DNA from: Nothophaeocryptopus gaeumannii
Taxonomy: Eukaryota; Ascomycota; Dothideomycetes; Mycosphaerellales; Mycosphaerellaceae
DNA: 64,000 nt
NCBI GenBank assembly: GCA_031771865.1
Contig: JASISA010000036.1
Coordinates: forward strand, 1,178,001 to 1,242,000
Direction: 5' to 3'
Part shown: positions 52,346-64,000 of the stretch, one piece after another
How positions within the stretch are numbered: position 1 is the first letter of the stretch
Layout: every line of letters begins with the position of its first letter
Notes under the pieces: generated by a model
Told to the model about the DNA's origin: nothing
The model's input: the letters and a program-made list of their open reading frames with translations, nothing else
Database searches by the model: none
Position numbers and translations under genes: made by a program

Positions 52346-53434
52346 CTACTCATTCTGCCCTCGCGACCTCACCAACTCCTCACTCAACTCCCACAACCTC
52401 CTCTCATCATCCGCACTGTACGCCCTCTCACTATACCCCGTCGTAAACAGCTGTCCATCCGGATCAACCTCCCCAGCCTCACCTACATCTTCCAAATACC
52501 TCCCTCCACGATGCAACCACTCCTTCCCAACCGCCGCCCAAACCGTCGTCGCAGCCCCTTGCTCCACACTCTTCGTCTGAGCCTTGTAATCCTCCGAGTC
52601 GAGAATATGCTGAACCGATTCCCTGCCTACATGTCTCTGTAGCTCCGTCGCGATAGAGCCGGGATGGAGGGAGAGGGCATGGAGATTCTGAGATTGGTAG
52701 CGTCTGGTCAACTCATTCGCGAACCATACATTTGCTAATTTTGAACGACCATAGGCTCCGAAGGGGGTGTATGGAGTTCCGTTGGAGAAGTTGAGATCCC
52801 AGAATGCTTCTCCTTTGGGGGCCATGCGGTGCCCGGAGGAGGATACGACGATTACTCGACATGGTTTCTCGGGTGTGGCGGCGGCGAGGAGGGCTGGTTT
52901 GAGGAGGGAGAAGAGGAGGTAGTGCCCGAGATGGTTTACGCCGAATTGAGTTTCGAAGCCGTCGGTTGTGGTGCTTTGGGGTGTGGCCATGACGCCGGCG
53001 TTGCAAATGAGGATGTGCAGATTCGATTCTGTGGAGAGGAACTGCGAAGCTGCGGTTTTGATGGAGGAGAGGGAGTCGAGGGACATGGGCAGGACTTTGA
53101 TTGGTCTCAATGAGTCTAGGGTGAGGTCTTTGGCAATGGCTTCGCCCTTTGTGACGTCGCGGACCGTGATGGTGATGCTGGCGCCTGTTGAGTACCTCCA
53201 AACCAGCACTATCAGCTACCGTGACCGTGCATGATGGTTTCTCTCTCTGGATGCTTACAGTGCTCTCGCAGTCTCAACGCCAATGCCGGATGTACAGCCC
53301 GTGATCAGAATGTTTGTGCCGGATAATGCTCCAACGAGCCCTTCATCTTTGATTATATCTTCGGCTGTTGGACGTGCATCGTCTGGGCCCTTGGGGTTGC
53401 GATGGCGGGCTGCGTAGGGTTGTGCGAGAGACAT
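52346..53434 (-). CDS. short-chain dehydrogenase, retinol dehydrogenase/WWOX-like
   Basis: Exons 53434-53259 and 53195-52346 (341 residues); the 63-nt intron starts GTAAGC and ends TTTGGAG, phase 2, joining VETARAL to YSTGASITITVRD. Motifs: TGCTSGIG for the dinucleotide, LHILICNAGVM, FGVNHLGHYLLFSLL, Ser in VIVVSSSGH, and catalytic YGRSK. The NHLGHFxLxxLL pattern and LSLHPGSIATEL are typical of the retinol-dehydrogenase/WW-domain-oxidoreductase-like SDR branch. NADP(H)-dependent oxidoreductase of unknown substrate, found in many copies in filamentous fungi. The C-terminal LFTTGYSERAYSADDERRLW is the usual end of this branch. Confidence 0.88.
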
Positions 53435-53927
53435 ATCGTTGATGCCAGGCGAGTCTTTTGAATGAGGTGGTATTTGGCCAAGGAGATCGTGTAGTTATGA
53501 CTTGTAATGCTGGTGGTGGACGGTTCATATATGTATAGCCTCCTGGTCTGCGGTTTGTCGACTTCAATATCGACGGAGATAGTATAGGACGCAAAGCCGT
53601 CTTGTTCATTTTGGGTAGGAAGTCCATATATGTATGCACCGCAAAGAGTATGTTCGGCCGAAGCGGCCGCTGCTCTGCTGGGTTGAAGTTGCTGCAGCAT
53701 ACCGGAGATAATTTGAAGTCATTCAATGACGACAGCAGCAACACCCAGAGTTCTCATGCGGATGGAGTGAGAGCGCCGACCCACGAAAATGGGCGTGAAA
53801 GTTTTACAAGAAGTACATTTTCGTCTTGGATACATTTCTACAATGGGCAGGTCGCATGGTGGGACCATCATCCCAAACGCCTTTCGCTATGCCATCGCAA
53901 CGCTCGCGCCATGCTTTTGATGCCGAC
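53435..53927. other. intergenic, no gene seen
   Basis: About 0.5 kb: promoter of the SDR gene and 3' flank of RPC2. Frames on both strands are not coding-like. Confidence 0.35.
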
Positions 53928-56900
53928 CTACTCCTCCCTCGGAAACTCATCAGCAAGTTGCAGACTCGCCTTGACATTCATACTCATCAACTCCTGAATC
54001 AGCAGCTTCGCCGCGTAAGGCATAGTCATCCGCACCACTGACCGACTACTGGTGCAGCTCTGGCACCAATTATTATAACCCATCATCCCGCAATTCTGAC
54101 ACACGTCGACATCGTGTGCGTCGGAGGAGATCATCAACCTCTCGAGGAGAAGTTGGCTGGCGCCGTATGCGATCAGACAGTCACGTTCCATCTCTCCGAG
54201 TCGAAGACCACCTTGTCTCGAGCGACCTTCGGTGGGCTGTCTTGTGAGTATAGCACGTGGTCCCGTTGATCGAGAATGCATCTTATCTTGAACCATATGC
54301 TTCAACTTTTGGTAGTAGATGGGCCCGAAGAAGACGTAGAAGGGTAGAGACTCTCCCGTAATGCCTGAGGTGAGGGTATCTTTGCCGGAGTAGCTGAAGC
54401 CGTGCTTGACAAGGCAGGCACCCATATCTTCGACTTTGCTGCCACCGAACGGCGTGCCGTATTCTTGTTTTCCGGCCAGGACGCCGGCTTTACCGGAGAC
54501 GAGTTCCAGCATTTTGCCGACTGTCATACGCGAGGGGAAACCGTGAGGGTTCATGATGATGTCGGGGGTGACGCCTTGGTCGGAGAAGGGCATGTCTGCT
54601 TGCTCGGCGAGTAATCCGACGACACCTTTTTGACCATGGCGGGAAGAAAACTTGTCGCCGATTTCTGGACGCCGTGTTTGTCGGGTCTGGATCTTGATGA
54701 TCGTGCTGTTGGCTTCGTTGGTTGTGATCATGACCTTGTCGGCATAGCAAGGGTCCGGCAGCTTGTAAGACATGTGCATCGGTGACCATTTCTGGTCCTT
54801 CTGAGGAATCGCCGACATCTGGTTGATGGGCGATTCTTTGAGCATGTATAGATCTGTGTTCTCAAGCTCCGAGGCCACTTCAACGAGGCCGTCTTTGCCA
54901 ATCTTTCGGTGTCTGGTGTTGTTTGGGTCTCGGTCGGCTAATCGATCTTGATATCCGTTTCCGTAGGACTTTAGAGGCATGCTGATTTTCTTGAAGACTT
55001 GACATCGTCCAAATCCTCGATCGCAGGACGCCTTATTTAGTACCAGTGCGTCCTCGATATCGTATCCGGAGTAGGACATGACAGCAACGACCGCGTTTTG
55101 ACCTGCAGGTAGCTTGTCGTATTTGACCAGCTCGATGGTGCGTGTGGTGACCATGGGCTTCTGTGGGTATACCATCAAGTAAAGCAGAGTGTCGATCCTC
55201 GTAAACTGATTGTACGCAATTGCTCCAATAGCTTGCTTACCCATGGCACATTGCTGTTCGAAGATGTTAACAACTGAAGTTTGAGAAGAGTAAAGGGAAG
55301 GGGAAACATACGTAAGTGTTACGTGGCGACTGATTGTGATGAGGGTAAGGAATGAGGCCTGCGACCGCGCCAAGGATGGTGAACGGCTCGATCTCCAAGT
55401 GCGTCGTATACTCGTTGATGTCCTTTTCATAGACAGCGATGTTCGAGTCGTTCTCTTCGTTGACATCCAGATACTCCACGATACCTCGAGAAAGAGCATC
55501 GTCGAAATCCATGGTGCCTTTGCGAAGAGATTCGAGGAAGCGAGTGGTTACTTTTGACTTGCTCTTCTCGACAACGATCAATGGCCGGCACACACGACCT
55601 TCGTCAGTGGCAATGTGCACACCGTTGTGATGATGATTGATGAAGATGCTGACGAACTCTGAAATTCGACCCATTCTTCTGAACATCCGGAATCCAAGAA
55701 GGAATTGCTTAGGCTGTCGCGTGAGAGCTGCTGGCGTGCCGTTGATGAAGATGATATAGGCACCATCACCGTATATCTCGGTACCAGAAGCGCTAGTAAC
55801 GTCTTCAGCGCCCAGGATATACATGATCTTCCTTACGGGTCCCTCATCATCCGCAGTAGTGATATGGGTCATCAGCGCCAAGTTCTTCACCAAACCGCAA
55901 GCTTCACCTTCAGGTGTGTCTGAAGTGCACAGCATGCCGAACTGAGATGGCTGGAGCGCTCGAGGACCGGAGACTTTTCGCGTCTTCTCAAATTGGGAAG
56001 TAATGCGGGTCATCATACCCAATGCACTGATGTAGCTCAACCGACTCAGTACGTGCGTGACACCAGCACGGTCCATGCGAAAACGCTTCAGCGTCCAATT
56101 ACCGGTAGAGATCGCACGCTCCATACCACTGGTAATGCGTGCTTCCATCCCTTCGACGATCCTGACCGGGTCGAATTCCTGAGTCGGGTTGGGCTTTTTC
56201 AAGATCTTGTCCATGTTCAGCACCACTTGACGGAGGCAGTCCTTGAAGATATCTTCAAAGAGCAGCGCAAGCATTTGTCCAGCCAGTTCCAAACGCTTGT
56301 TTCCGACGTAATCGCGATCATCCACAAGTTTGGTATCATTCATAGCCATCAATACCCTGCGCGTCATGAAGGCAATGTACAAGGCTTTTGGTCTAAAATT
56401 CAGGCCTTGGACTTCCACATGCGGAACGATGGTGACCGCTAGCTTCTCGAGCGCCTGCTGCTTGTGTGTTTTGGGCTCCTTTCCCTTGGACATGAATCTC
56501 TCAGGCTTTAAGCGGATGCCGATGAACTCCAGAGCCTGCTCCTGAGTGAAGACACCTTCCAACGCTGCCAGCTCCAGGTTCGGTGCGAATTCATCCTGAT
56601 ATTGCGCGTCGTTACCAGCAGCAAGTAGCAGAATTTCGTGATCTGATTGAATCCCCATAGCTCGCAGCACTATGGCCACAGGAATGTCTTCGCTCAGTGA
56701 GTTGTGCTTGACGTACAGGTGGCCCTTCTTCAGCAGCACATACGTTTTCGTCTTGATGTTTGCGGTATGGCTGGTCACGGATGCCTGGATTACGCCCTTG
56801 AATGATTCCACGATGACACGATTCTTGCTCAACTGTTCCTGAACGAGAATTACTTTTTCCTGTCCTCGGACAATGAAGTAGCCTCCCGGATCAACAGCAC

Positions 56901-57652
56901 ACTCATTCAGCCACGCCATTTCAGACTCAGACCGGCCGTTCAGTACGCATCGCGAGCTTCGGAGCATCATGGGCATACGCCCAATGAGTACATCAGTCTT
57001 TCTCACATTTCCAGATTGTCGAGGATATACGATGTCAACATAGATGGGCGCCGCATAAGTCATGTCTCGTAACCGACATTCATTCGGGGTCACTTCCGTC
57101 TGAACATAGCCCGCTCGTGCATCTTCCTGTCGACAGGGCTTGCCAACGCGGATGTCCGTGAACTTGATAAATTTGCCTTTCCCTTCGTTGGCCTTGATGA
57201 ACTCGTTCGCCTTCACGATCTTCTTCAGTTCGACATCGATGAAGTAATCGTAGCTGTCGGTGTGCTGCTTGATCAGACCCTTCACCTTTAAGAAAGCAGG
57301 GAGCAGGTTCCATTTGTCACGGGCAGTGTTGATTGGATCAGTCAGAGATTTGGAGTAGTAGAATGGTCGGAGCAGTGCATCGAGTTCTTCACCAGGAGGG
57401 GCTTTTTTCTTGGGTCCTGTTGTCCGGTCATGGCCGTTGGAGTGTGTGGTCGCCTTCTCAGGAGGCGCTTCCCTTTCTGCTGGCTTCGGAGGTGCCGTGG
57501 AGGTAGACTTCCTCTTTGGTGCAGCTTTTGGCGTGGCCTTCATGTGAATTAGCATTTACTCATATTACACGTCGAAACTTGAGGCGGACCTTCGGAGCGC
57601 CGCCGCCGCCGACCTCCACAGGGCCTGAAGCCTTCTTTGCCCGTGGCGGCAT
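53928..57652 (-). CDS. RPC2/RET1: RNA polymerase III second-largest subunit
   Basis: Exons 57543-55312 and 55253-53928 give 1185 residues; the 58-nt intron lies between SPRNTY and QCAMGKQAIG, inside a conserved block. A probable extra first exon (57652-57590, MPPRAKKASGPVEVGGGGAP) joined by a 52-nt intron in phase 0 (57589-57538) would replace the first two codons; its donor GTCCGC is weak. Class assignment to Pol III: RDKWNLLPAFLKVKGLIKQH, DRDYVGNKRLELAGQMLALL, and SDTPEGEACGLVKNLALM. Catalytic-core motifs include EIGDKFSSRHGQKG and GVTPDIIMNPHGFPSRMT; the C-terminal zinc site has CQNCGMMGYNNWCQSC. Subunit of the nuclear enzyme that makes tRNA, 5S rRNA and U6. Complete and presumably essential. 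Confidence 0.95.
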
Positions 57653-59174
57653 CTCGCGGTGCGCGATAGACGAAGACTTCCTAGGCGACTTTGTTGACGC
57701 CAATGAGCCGTCTTCGATGTGCCCCAAGATTTGTTGTGCAGGATGTTCGAGATAGCCGTTGTGAGCCGTTGGACTCTTTCCGCTCTTCGCGCGCTAGCAG
57801 ATTTAAACTTCAGCCCTGCAGACCTCATGGGCGGTCGCCTAAGGCAGGTACATGTACATACGCCGACGTGGTTGTCAGCAGTGTCTCAGCAGCACTACGT
57901 CAACAAAGAAACAAGCGACCGTGGCGGAGCGGCGACCAACGTAGATGCATATGAGCAGTGAAGAAGTTGCCTCTGGATTTCGACAAGACTGCCGGGATCT
58001 CTCAAATTGTATGACTCAGCCGTCCATTTGGAACATTTCTACAGGAGCAAAGCACGCGATGCCTACATTCTCACTGCGCCGTCCACATGCGTTTTTGGAG
58101 GCGGTTCATGACGGCATGGCTGCTGAAATGCGGCGTAAGGAAGACATCGCCTTGGCGGCGATGGCTTGCTTGGGTGAGCTCAAGTTCAGCAAGTTCAGAA
58201 ATGACTCGCAGCGTTCCGCCGCTGCAGCGATTCACCGACTCGTCTCAAGATCCGCCATCAAAATTCCCGAACTTATCTAACGCCACTGTGACCCAAAGGC
58301 AGTAGCCGCAGCGGACCCGAAGAATGGTCGTCGTCGTCGTCGCCGCTCTCCCAACAGACGATGGGTTGATGGGCAATCATGTGCTCGTGGGCGAGAAAGG
58401 ACCCGCACGGTCCCTAGACATGCTACATAGAGACAGTAGAAAGCAACTGGCAATTCTAGAGGAATCGCTGCGATCGAGATGCACACCGACGCCAAATGCT
58501 GGACCTGAAACGAGCCGCTAGTGTGCAGAAGGGAAGAAGGGTCTGTGTGCGGAGCTGCCACTGACTGGGGACTGGGGACCTGCGAATTGTTGCACGCTCC
58601 CACAGAGCTTCGAAGTCCGTCGCTTATTGCCCGCCCGATATATGCCTCATCTGCACAAATCCCCGCCAGGAGTAGTGATAGCACTGTTTTCGCGCACTTC
58701 CGCTCCCGAACCCTCCACCGCCGCCGTCGTGGCCTTGTTGCAGTCGCGACAGTCTGTCTCTCGCAGCCGGCCCACCTGTTTCGTCCAGCGCAGCGCCCAA
58801 CTACCCTAGGTAGAGGCCCCACTGGTCGCTTGTCTGCTACTCTGACCTACCAGTGCTACCACCTACCTACCCACCCAACAACATTACTCCTCGGGCCTCT
58901 CCCCACAGACTACTACTATCACGACCTCTTACCACCTCCTCCTCCTCGTACCGCTTCTCCTTTACTGCTCCGCGCCTTCATGTCTGTCTCTACTTCCGCT
59001 TGAGACCACGTTCATTACCTGTATTTACACTCAGGGCCATCCCGGTCTCGCTTTCGAGGTACGATCTTGGGACCAGCCCCAAAATACCACCAGACATTCC
59101 GTCACACGCCTTCTTCGGACTACTACATGTCCCTAATAAACGCGCACGTTTTTGCTAACGGTCGCAGCACCAAA
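57653..59174. other. region between RPC2 and Pumilio: promoters, long 5' UTR, weak ORFs
   Basis: Divergent promoter region. A plus-strand frame at 57945-58280 (ending ECLG-like LAAMACLGELKFSKFRND then RSAIKIPELI) has moderate coding character, but no domain and no conserved start, and was not called. The last kilobase is pyrimidine-rich, as in a long fungal 5' UTR. A 5' UTR intron is likely just before the Pumilio start: a GCTAAC branch point and GGTCGCAG acceptor end 7 bases before the ATG at 59175; a donor could be gtacga near 59,060. Confidence 0.4.
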
Positions 59175-62100
59175 ATGGCGTATCCTTACCGCGGCCCTCA
59201 GAGCCCACGAGACGACCAATATTCTTCCAATCCACTTCCACCGCCCGCACAGCGGAACCCGAACCGATGGAGTGCCAACATGGCTTCCACTAGCGATTCG
59301 CGAGGCCTGCTCCCGAGGAGGTTCACCACGAATACTGTTCCTACTCTGTCACCAATTGGACAGCAGCGCCGACAAGCAGCTGGCGACATGCAAGTGGTAA
59401 GTCGGGTCCCTTCTCAGCAAGAGGCGATACAGCTCGAAAGCACGAAGAAGAGCAGATGACATGCATTGGTGATGCTTCAATATAGGCGTGCTGCGGAAAG
59501 CTGTGCGGTTTCTCGCGCCTACCCAGCTCCCAGCTGCTTGAGAATGTCCAACTACCAGCAACGTGGCACGCGATGAGCGAATGCTGGGGTAGCATGCGAA
59601 ATGGTTTGCTCCCAGATGGGAGTCTGAAAGAGCAGGGTTATGGAAATTGTGAGAGAAGACATTGGCTGACATTTGGCAACAGTCGACAGCTCAGAGCAGA
59701 GTGACTCCGGTAAGTCTTTCCTCCTGCTGCAATCGCTCTCCTCTGGACGAATACAACCGGGTTCAATTCCCTCTGTGTGATCATACTGTTTTTCGGGACG
59801 AGTTCCTTGGCTGCCTGGTAGACGCCCGTGTGCTCGCCCTCGCTCCGTGCCTGGAAGCCATTGCCCATGCCTGGAGACCATTCCGTAGGAATGGGAGCTC
59901 TATGAGACATCAATGCCAACTTTGGTTCTGTTCATGTTGCGGCATACACGCGCGATCTGTGAGCAGAACACTGCAAGCATTTTGGGCGCAACTCTTTCGG
60001 ACCTTCTGCCACTCACCGCGATCGGATCAAGAGCATCCTCTTGCGCAACCTTGATTGGAAATTTAGATAGCTTGGATCCTCCTCTTGGCTGTTCTGATAG
60101 CAGATTGGCTGATATTCTCACGCAGTCTGAGCGAGCAGCTCGTCACTACGAAAGTCTCCTTCAAGCACAACGCAAGATTCAGGAAGAGCTCGAGAAGGTA
60201 GACGCGGACACCCGCCGCGAAGTCGACGAGAACCTCCGTCACGAGCACGCTGTTACGCAGCTCTTTGCGCAGAGCGAGCCAACCACTCCGCCGGAATATC
60301 ACAATAATCCATACCCGGCCAACTTCTCGAGGCCAAACCGGTACTCTGCTGCAAGCCTGGCATCCCCACCCGGCATTGCTACCCGACCCAATCGTGCCAG
60401 CACGCACTTGACCTCGCCTTCTGCTGGCTACGGTCGTCCTTACGCCACGACGAACAACCCCAACCTGCCCTCACAGTCCGTCCCTGGCTCGCGACGTCAA
60501 TCCGACGACGACGACGACGACGAGTTCATCTACGGCTACGAGAACACTGTTCGCCGCGCAGGCGCGAAGTAAGTTGCTGCTTTCTTTCACCGCCTCGTTC
60601 ATCATCACATCATCACATCATCACATCATCACATCATCAGATTCACATGCATCGCGAGTCTTGGCACTGGATCGTGTCACATGCCCAGCCACCTGCAATC
60701 ACTTCTGATTGTCAGAACAACAATAATGACTTGCTCTTGAAACATTCAACAATACTTCCGATTTGCACAATTGTAACAATAGCATCCGCGCACACTCGAC
60801 GTCTTGACAAAAACAGCGCGGCTTGATATATAAACCTCGCCGGCCCCAGCAGAGCGAGCTGAACTGACCATCACTTCCACCAGTCCAAACCGCAATTCTA
60901 TGCCAATTACCTCATACGACCGCAAACGAAACACAACAGACCTTGTCTTCGGTGGTGTGAACTCAACAGGCTTCATCTTCGCCGACGACGACAAGATACT
61001 ATCACTTCCGAAGTCCAACCAGACTTCGCCGCCTGATACCAAGACATATCTACAGGTCCAACACACGGCCGACGGGTTCCCCAAACTCATCCGTCGCGAA
61101 GAAAACGGTGACCTGCCGCTCTCCGCATCATCCGCAGCACTTGACCTGGCCTCATCTTCCGGAGAACCAGAGCTGCCGCAGGCTGCCGAACGTGCATCGG
61201 CTAACCGTCACCGTATCTCCCTGCCACCGAGCGCTCTGAGTGGCAGCGTCAACATCGCCCCACTCAACAGCATCCTTGCCAACGCAAACGACAACCGATC
61301 CGCTGCAAACAACCGTCGCTCAATGGAGGTCAACACCGTCAAGTTCACTGCTGAGACCAAGCGCCCAGCGCTGCTATCCTCACCGCCTCGTGGCCTTGTC
61401 AACGGCTCGCAGATGACCCAGTCTTCTTACTCTACCAACGACATTCCAACCCTCAAGAGCATCAACGGCGAAGCCCACGACGGCGGTGTCTCTTTGGCAT
61501 CTCCACCAGCTCAGCAGGCCCACCTCGCCAACACCACTTCTCCCGAGCAGAACCACGCCGCTGCCCTCCACCGTCTGTCCTCTACATCCAACCGCCAGAG
61601 CCAAGATTTCTCGGTTCCAAAGCCAGAAGACGCTCAAGACATCTACCACCAAGCTCAGTCCGGTCTCCAGGCCAACGCCACTCCTTTCGGCCCAACTTCT
61701 CACGAGAACGGTCAAGCTCAAGGCTTCGGTAGCCCGACCATGAGCCCATACGCCCAGCCATCGCCTTACTACGGTGGATATGGCATGCAGATCATGGCGA
61801 ATGGCTTTTCTGGAATGAACATCAGCGCTGGCAACGGCTACAACCCTCAGGGTCAGTGGCCAAACCAGTTCGGCGGCGCTCAGTATGGTCAAGGTGGTGG
61901 CTTCCAGCAATATCCCCAAGGCGGTCAGGCAGGTCCCGGCGCAAGCCGCTTCGACAACAACAACAGCCAGCAGCAGCAGCGTGGCGTCTCAGCTGCTCAG
62001 CGCCGCCAGATCGCAGAAGATGCGCAGGCCAAGTACAACTCAATCAAGGTCGAGAACTTGGTCGGCGAGATCTACGGCCTCTGCAAAGACCAGCACGGCT

Positions 62101-63356
62101 GCCGCTTCCTGCAGAGAAAGCTCGAGGAGCGCAACGACAAGACTGTTGAGATCATCTTCAACGAGGTGAAAGAGCACATGATCGAGTTGATGGTCGACCC
62201 TTTTGGCAACTACCTCTGCCAGAAGCTGCTTGAGAGCGCAAACGATGATCAGCGTACCATCCTCATCGAGAAGGCTAGCCCAGCCATGACCAAGATCGCC
62301 CTCAACCAGCACGGCACTCGTGCCCTGCAGAAGATGATTGAATACATCACCACCCCAGAGCAGACTGAGCTCATCATCAAGGCCCTTGGCAACGATGTCG
62401 TCCTCCTCATTCAAGACCTCAACGGCAACCACGTCATCCAGAAGTGCCTCAACCACCTCTCTTCCCAGAACGCCGCGTTCATCTTCCAGGCTGTGGGTGC
62501 GCACTGCATCACCGTTGGCACTCATCGTCATGGTTGCTGCGTCCTCCAACGCTGCATCGATCACGCCGACGGTTTGCAGAAGGGCGAGATGGTTGACCAC
62601 GTCATCCGCAACGCATACGCCCTGGTCCAGGATCCATTTGGCAACTATGTTGTTCAGTACATCCTCGACCTCTCCGAGCCATGCTTCACCGAGCCTCTCT
62701 GCCGCGCATTCTATGGCGAGATCCCAGCCCTGTCCAAGCAGAAATTCAGCTCCAACGTCATCGAGAAGTGCATCCGCTGCTCTAGCAACGAGACGCGTCG
62801 CGAGATTGTCAAGGAGATCATGCCACAACAGATCCTCGACAAGCTCTTGCGTGACGGCTTTGCCAACTACGTCGTCCAGACTGCCATGGACTTCTCTGAC
62901 GAGGAGCTGAAGCCACTTCTCTACGAGAACGTCCGCGCGATCCTTCCTGGCATTCGCAACACCCCACACGGTCGCCGCATTGGCAGCAAGATCACTGACT
63001 ACGACAACCGCCACGCCCCAACCATCACCTCCATCCTGTCTCCGCTCGAGACGGCCACCAACCCACCCAACGGTCAATACGGTACTGGCCAGCAGACGAC
63101 GCCATCTCGTGCCAACCGCCACGGCATGATTGGTATGCCAGCTCAGTGGGCTACCAACGGCGGCTCGTACGGTGCTGGTGGCTTCGATGGCGGTAACTAC
63201 AGCGCTGGCGGGTTTCCTGGCGAAGGCATCGCATCTCCATCTCCTCAGCGCGGCAACCAGAACTCCTTCCTGTTCAACGGTGCTCAGGCTTACCAGAACG
63301 GCTACGCCAGCGCTGGCTTTGCCGGTCCCGGCGCCCAGCCATATGGCCACTTTTAA
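59175..63356 (+). CDS. Pumilio-family RNA-binding protein
   Basis: Exons 59175-59396, 59683-59709, 60126-60568 and 60884-63356 (1054 residues), with introns of 286, 416 and 315 nt, the longest in the window. The first 610 residues are disordered, with an acidic run (DDDDDDEFIYGYEN) and Gln/Gly-rich stretches. The Puf domain covers about 615-940 with eight repeats; their RNA-facing residues read C/R..Q, N/Y..Q, T/R..Q, N/H..Q, C/C..Q, N/Y..Q, S/N..E, N/Y..Q. By the Puf code these select UGUAUAUA-like 3' UTR sites. GCRFLQ, HRHGCCVLQRC and SSNVIEKC wording is closest to yeast Puf4. Such proteins recruit Ccr4-Not to repress and destabilise mRNA in the cytoplasm. The start follows a probable UTR intron. 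A GY/GA-rich tail ends the protein. Confidence 0.92.
60600..60639. repeat. microsatellite, 8-nt unit x5, in a Pumilio intron
   Basis: Five copies of catcatca in a row near the 5' end of the third intron. Likely length-variable between isolates; no coding effect expected. Confidence 0.9.
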
Positions 63357-64000
63357 GCCTCAACAGCTTGAAAGCGTCTTTGAGCATACCCGACACCTGT
63401 ATCAGTACAGCAACGCAGACCTCGTCTATCTGTAGCGATTGGACAATGCTGCGCAGACACTTCACGACATCACGGCGCTCAATTTACTTACTAGCATGAG
63501 CTACGACATCTCCGATACGGCCGACATGTACTTTGAAGACGCGATAGACGCGTGGCTCTCTACTTCGACAGCACTGGCACGAATGCCCGGCGAGGCAGCC
63601 AGCTGCTTTGCAGAATTCAGCATTTTCACCGAAGATCTCGCATGCAGACGGCGCATTACGGACATCTCGAACTCTTGGATTGTCCTGTACCAACATCCGA
63701 TATCGACCGATTGCATATCTCCGGCGCTTCACTTGGTTACTACTACTCAGACTATTTCGATTCTACTTTTCATTTGTCCCGGCCATCACGACGTTTATAA
63801 GGGGGAAGTCATCATAGGAAGAAACTTAACATGGCACGATAACGACACGAGACATTGAGCTTGTACTACCAAAAGAAAAAGTTGCTTGCTTGCATAGCCG
63901 GCCAAGGTTGTTCTTGACGAGTGGGACGGTTGGATATCATCAGAAGGAGGGTTCTGCACTGGTTGCAAGAGAGTTTTGGATACTCCTGCCACCGACTACG
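63357..64000. other. 3' flank of Pumilio, no gene seen
   Basis: The plus-strand frame 63439-63858 starts only at TTG and has no domain; minus-strand frames are also unconvincing. Probably 3' UTR and intergenic sequence running out of the window. Confidence 0.35.

Noticed and set aside
58277..58822. Minus-strand frame of 181 codons upstream of Pumilio
   Set aside because: Low-complexity, Arg/Cys-rich composition typical of antisense to a pyrimidine-rich 5' UTR; no domain.
61380..63350. Minus-strand frames of up to 436 codons
   Set aside because: Exact antisense of the Pumilio domain; the sense frame has all eight repeats.
63439..63858. Plus-strand frame after the Pumilio stop
   Set aside because: TTG start, no domain, lies where the 3' UTR is expected.
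1..64000. CRISPR arrays, insertion sequences, transposon ORFs, rRNA genes, viral genes
   Set aside because: None of the diagnostic repeats or proteins were seen; the only tandem repeats are the short ones and the 132-bp and 87-bp arrays listed.

Overview
The window is eukaryotic nuclear DNA from a filamentous ascomycete (Pezizomycotina), most likely a dothideomycete. Reasons: compact genes with 45-70 nt introns (GT..AG, CTRAC-type branch points), balanced GC, and fungus-typical genes: a PEX11C-like peroxin, a DHA1 drug transporter, a CAP59/CMT1-type mannosyltransferase, a CFEM secreted protein, a YjlB-type cupin and a PTM1-like GOST protein. No bacterial operons, IS elements, CRISPR arrays or convincing tRNA/rRNA genes were seen. 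Most gene models below were assembled by hand from splice signals and frame continuity; exon coordinates are in each entry.

Layout. 0.4-7.7 kb: WRAP73/Wdr8 (-), PEX11C-like peroxin (+), a small two-TM protein (-), a TM/coiled-coil protein (+), an unknown protein (-). 8.2-15.6 kb: C-terminal PHD-finger protein (-), five-exon MFS transporter (-), prefoldin subunit 4 (-) whose start codon stands alone in its first exon. 15.7-18.6 kb is nearly empty. 18.7-22.2 kb: a six-exon small secreted protein (+), a CAP59-like glycosyltransferase (+) and a two-exon orphan (+).

22.6-30.7 kb is the odd part: a decayed gene followed by three related minus-strand genes. Each of the three carries a helical domain of about 65 residues, and each is broken by one in-frame TAG although the same frame stays open and gene-like on both sides. 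Two of them also share upstream sequence. Between them lies a four-copy 132-bp repeat, and the third copy ends in 29-residue Q/G/Y/S-rich repeats. It looks like a locally expanded, lineage-specific family hit by nonsense changes of CpA-to-TpA type (RIP-like), although stop readthrough has not been excluded.

31-64 kb is mostly housekeeping: PTM1/GOST (-), DUF4112 (+), two short-chain dehydrogenases (-), cupin (+), GID5/ARMC8 (-) sharing a 399-bp divergent promoter with RVB2/reptin (+), a TupA-like binding-protein-fold protein (+), a possible small mitochondrial protein (+), a coiled-coil protein (+), eIF2D/Tma64 (-), a CFEM small secreted protein (-), RNA polymerase III subunit RPC2 (-) and a Pumilio protein (+). 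44.7-47.3 kb has no intact gene but holds four degenerate copies of a cysteine-rich motif.

Functionally the housekeeping genes serve separate processes (microtubule minus ends, peroxisomes, actin/tubulin folding, chromatin remodelling, ubiquitin-dependent degradation, translation initiation, Pol III transcription, mRNA decay) and form no pathway cluster. The two small secreted proteins and the CAP59-like enzyme are the candidates for host or environment interaction.
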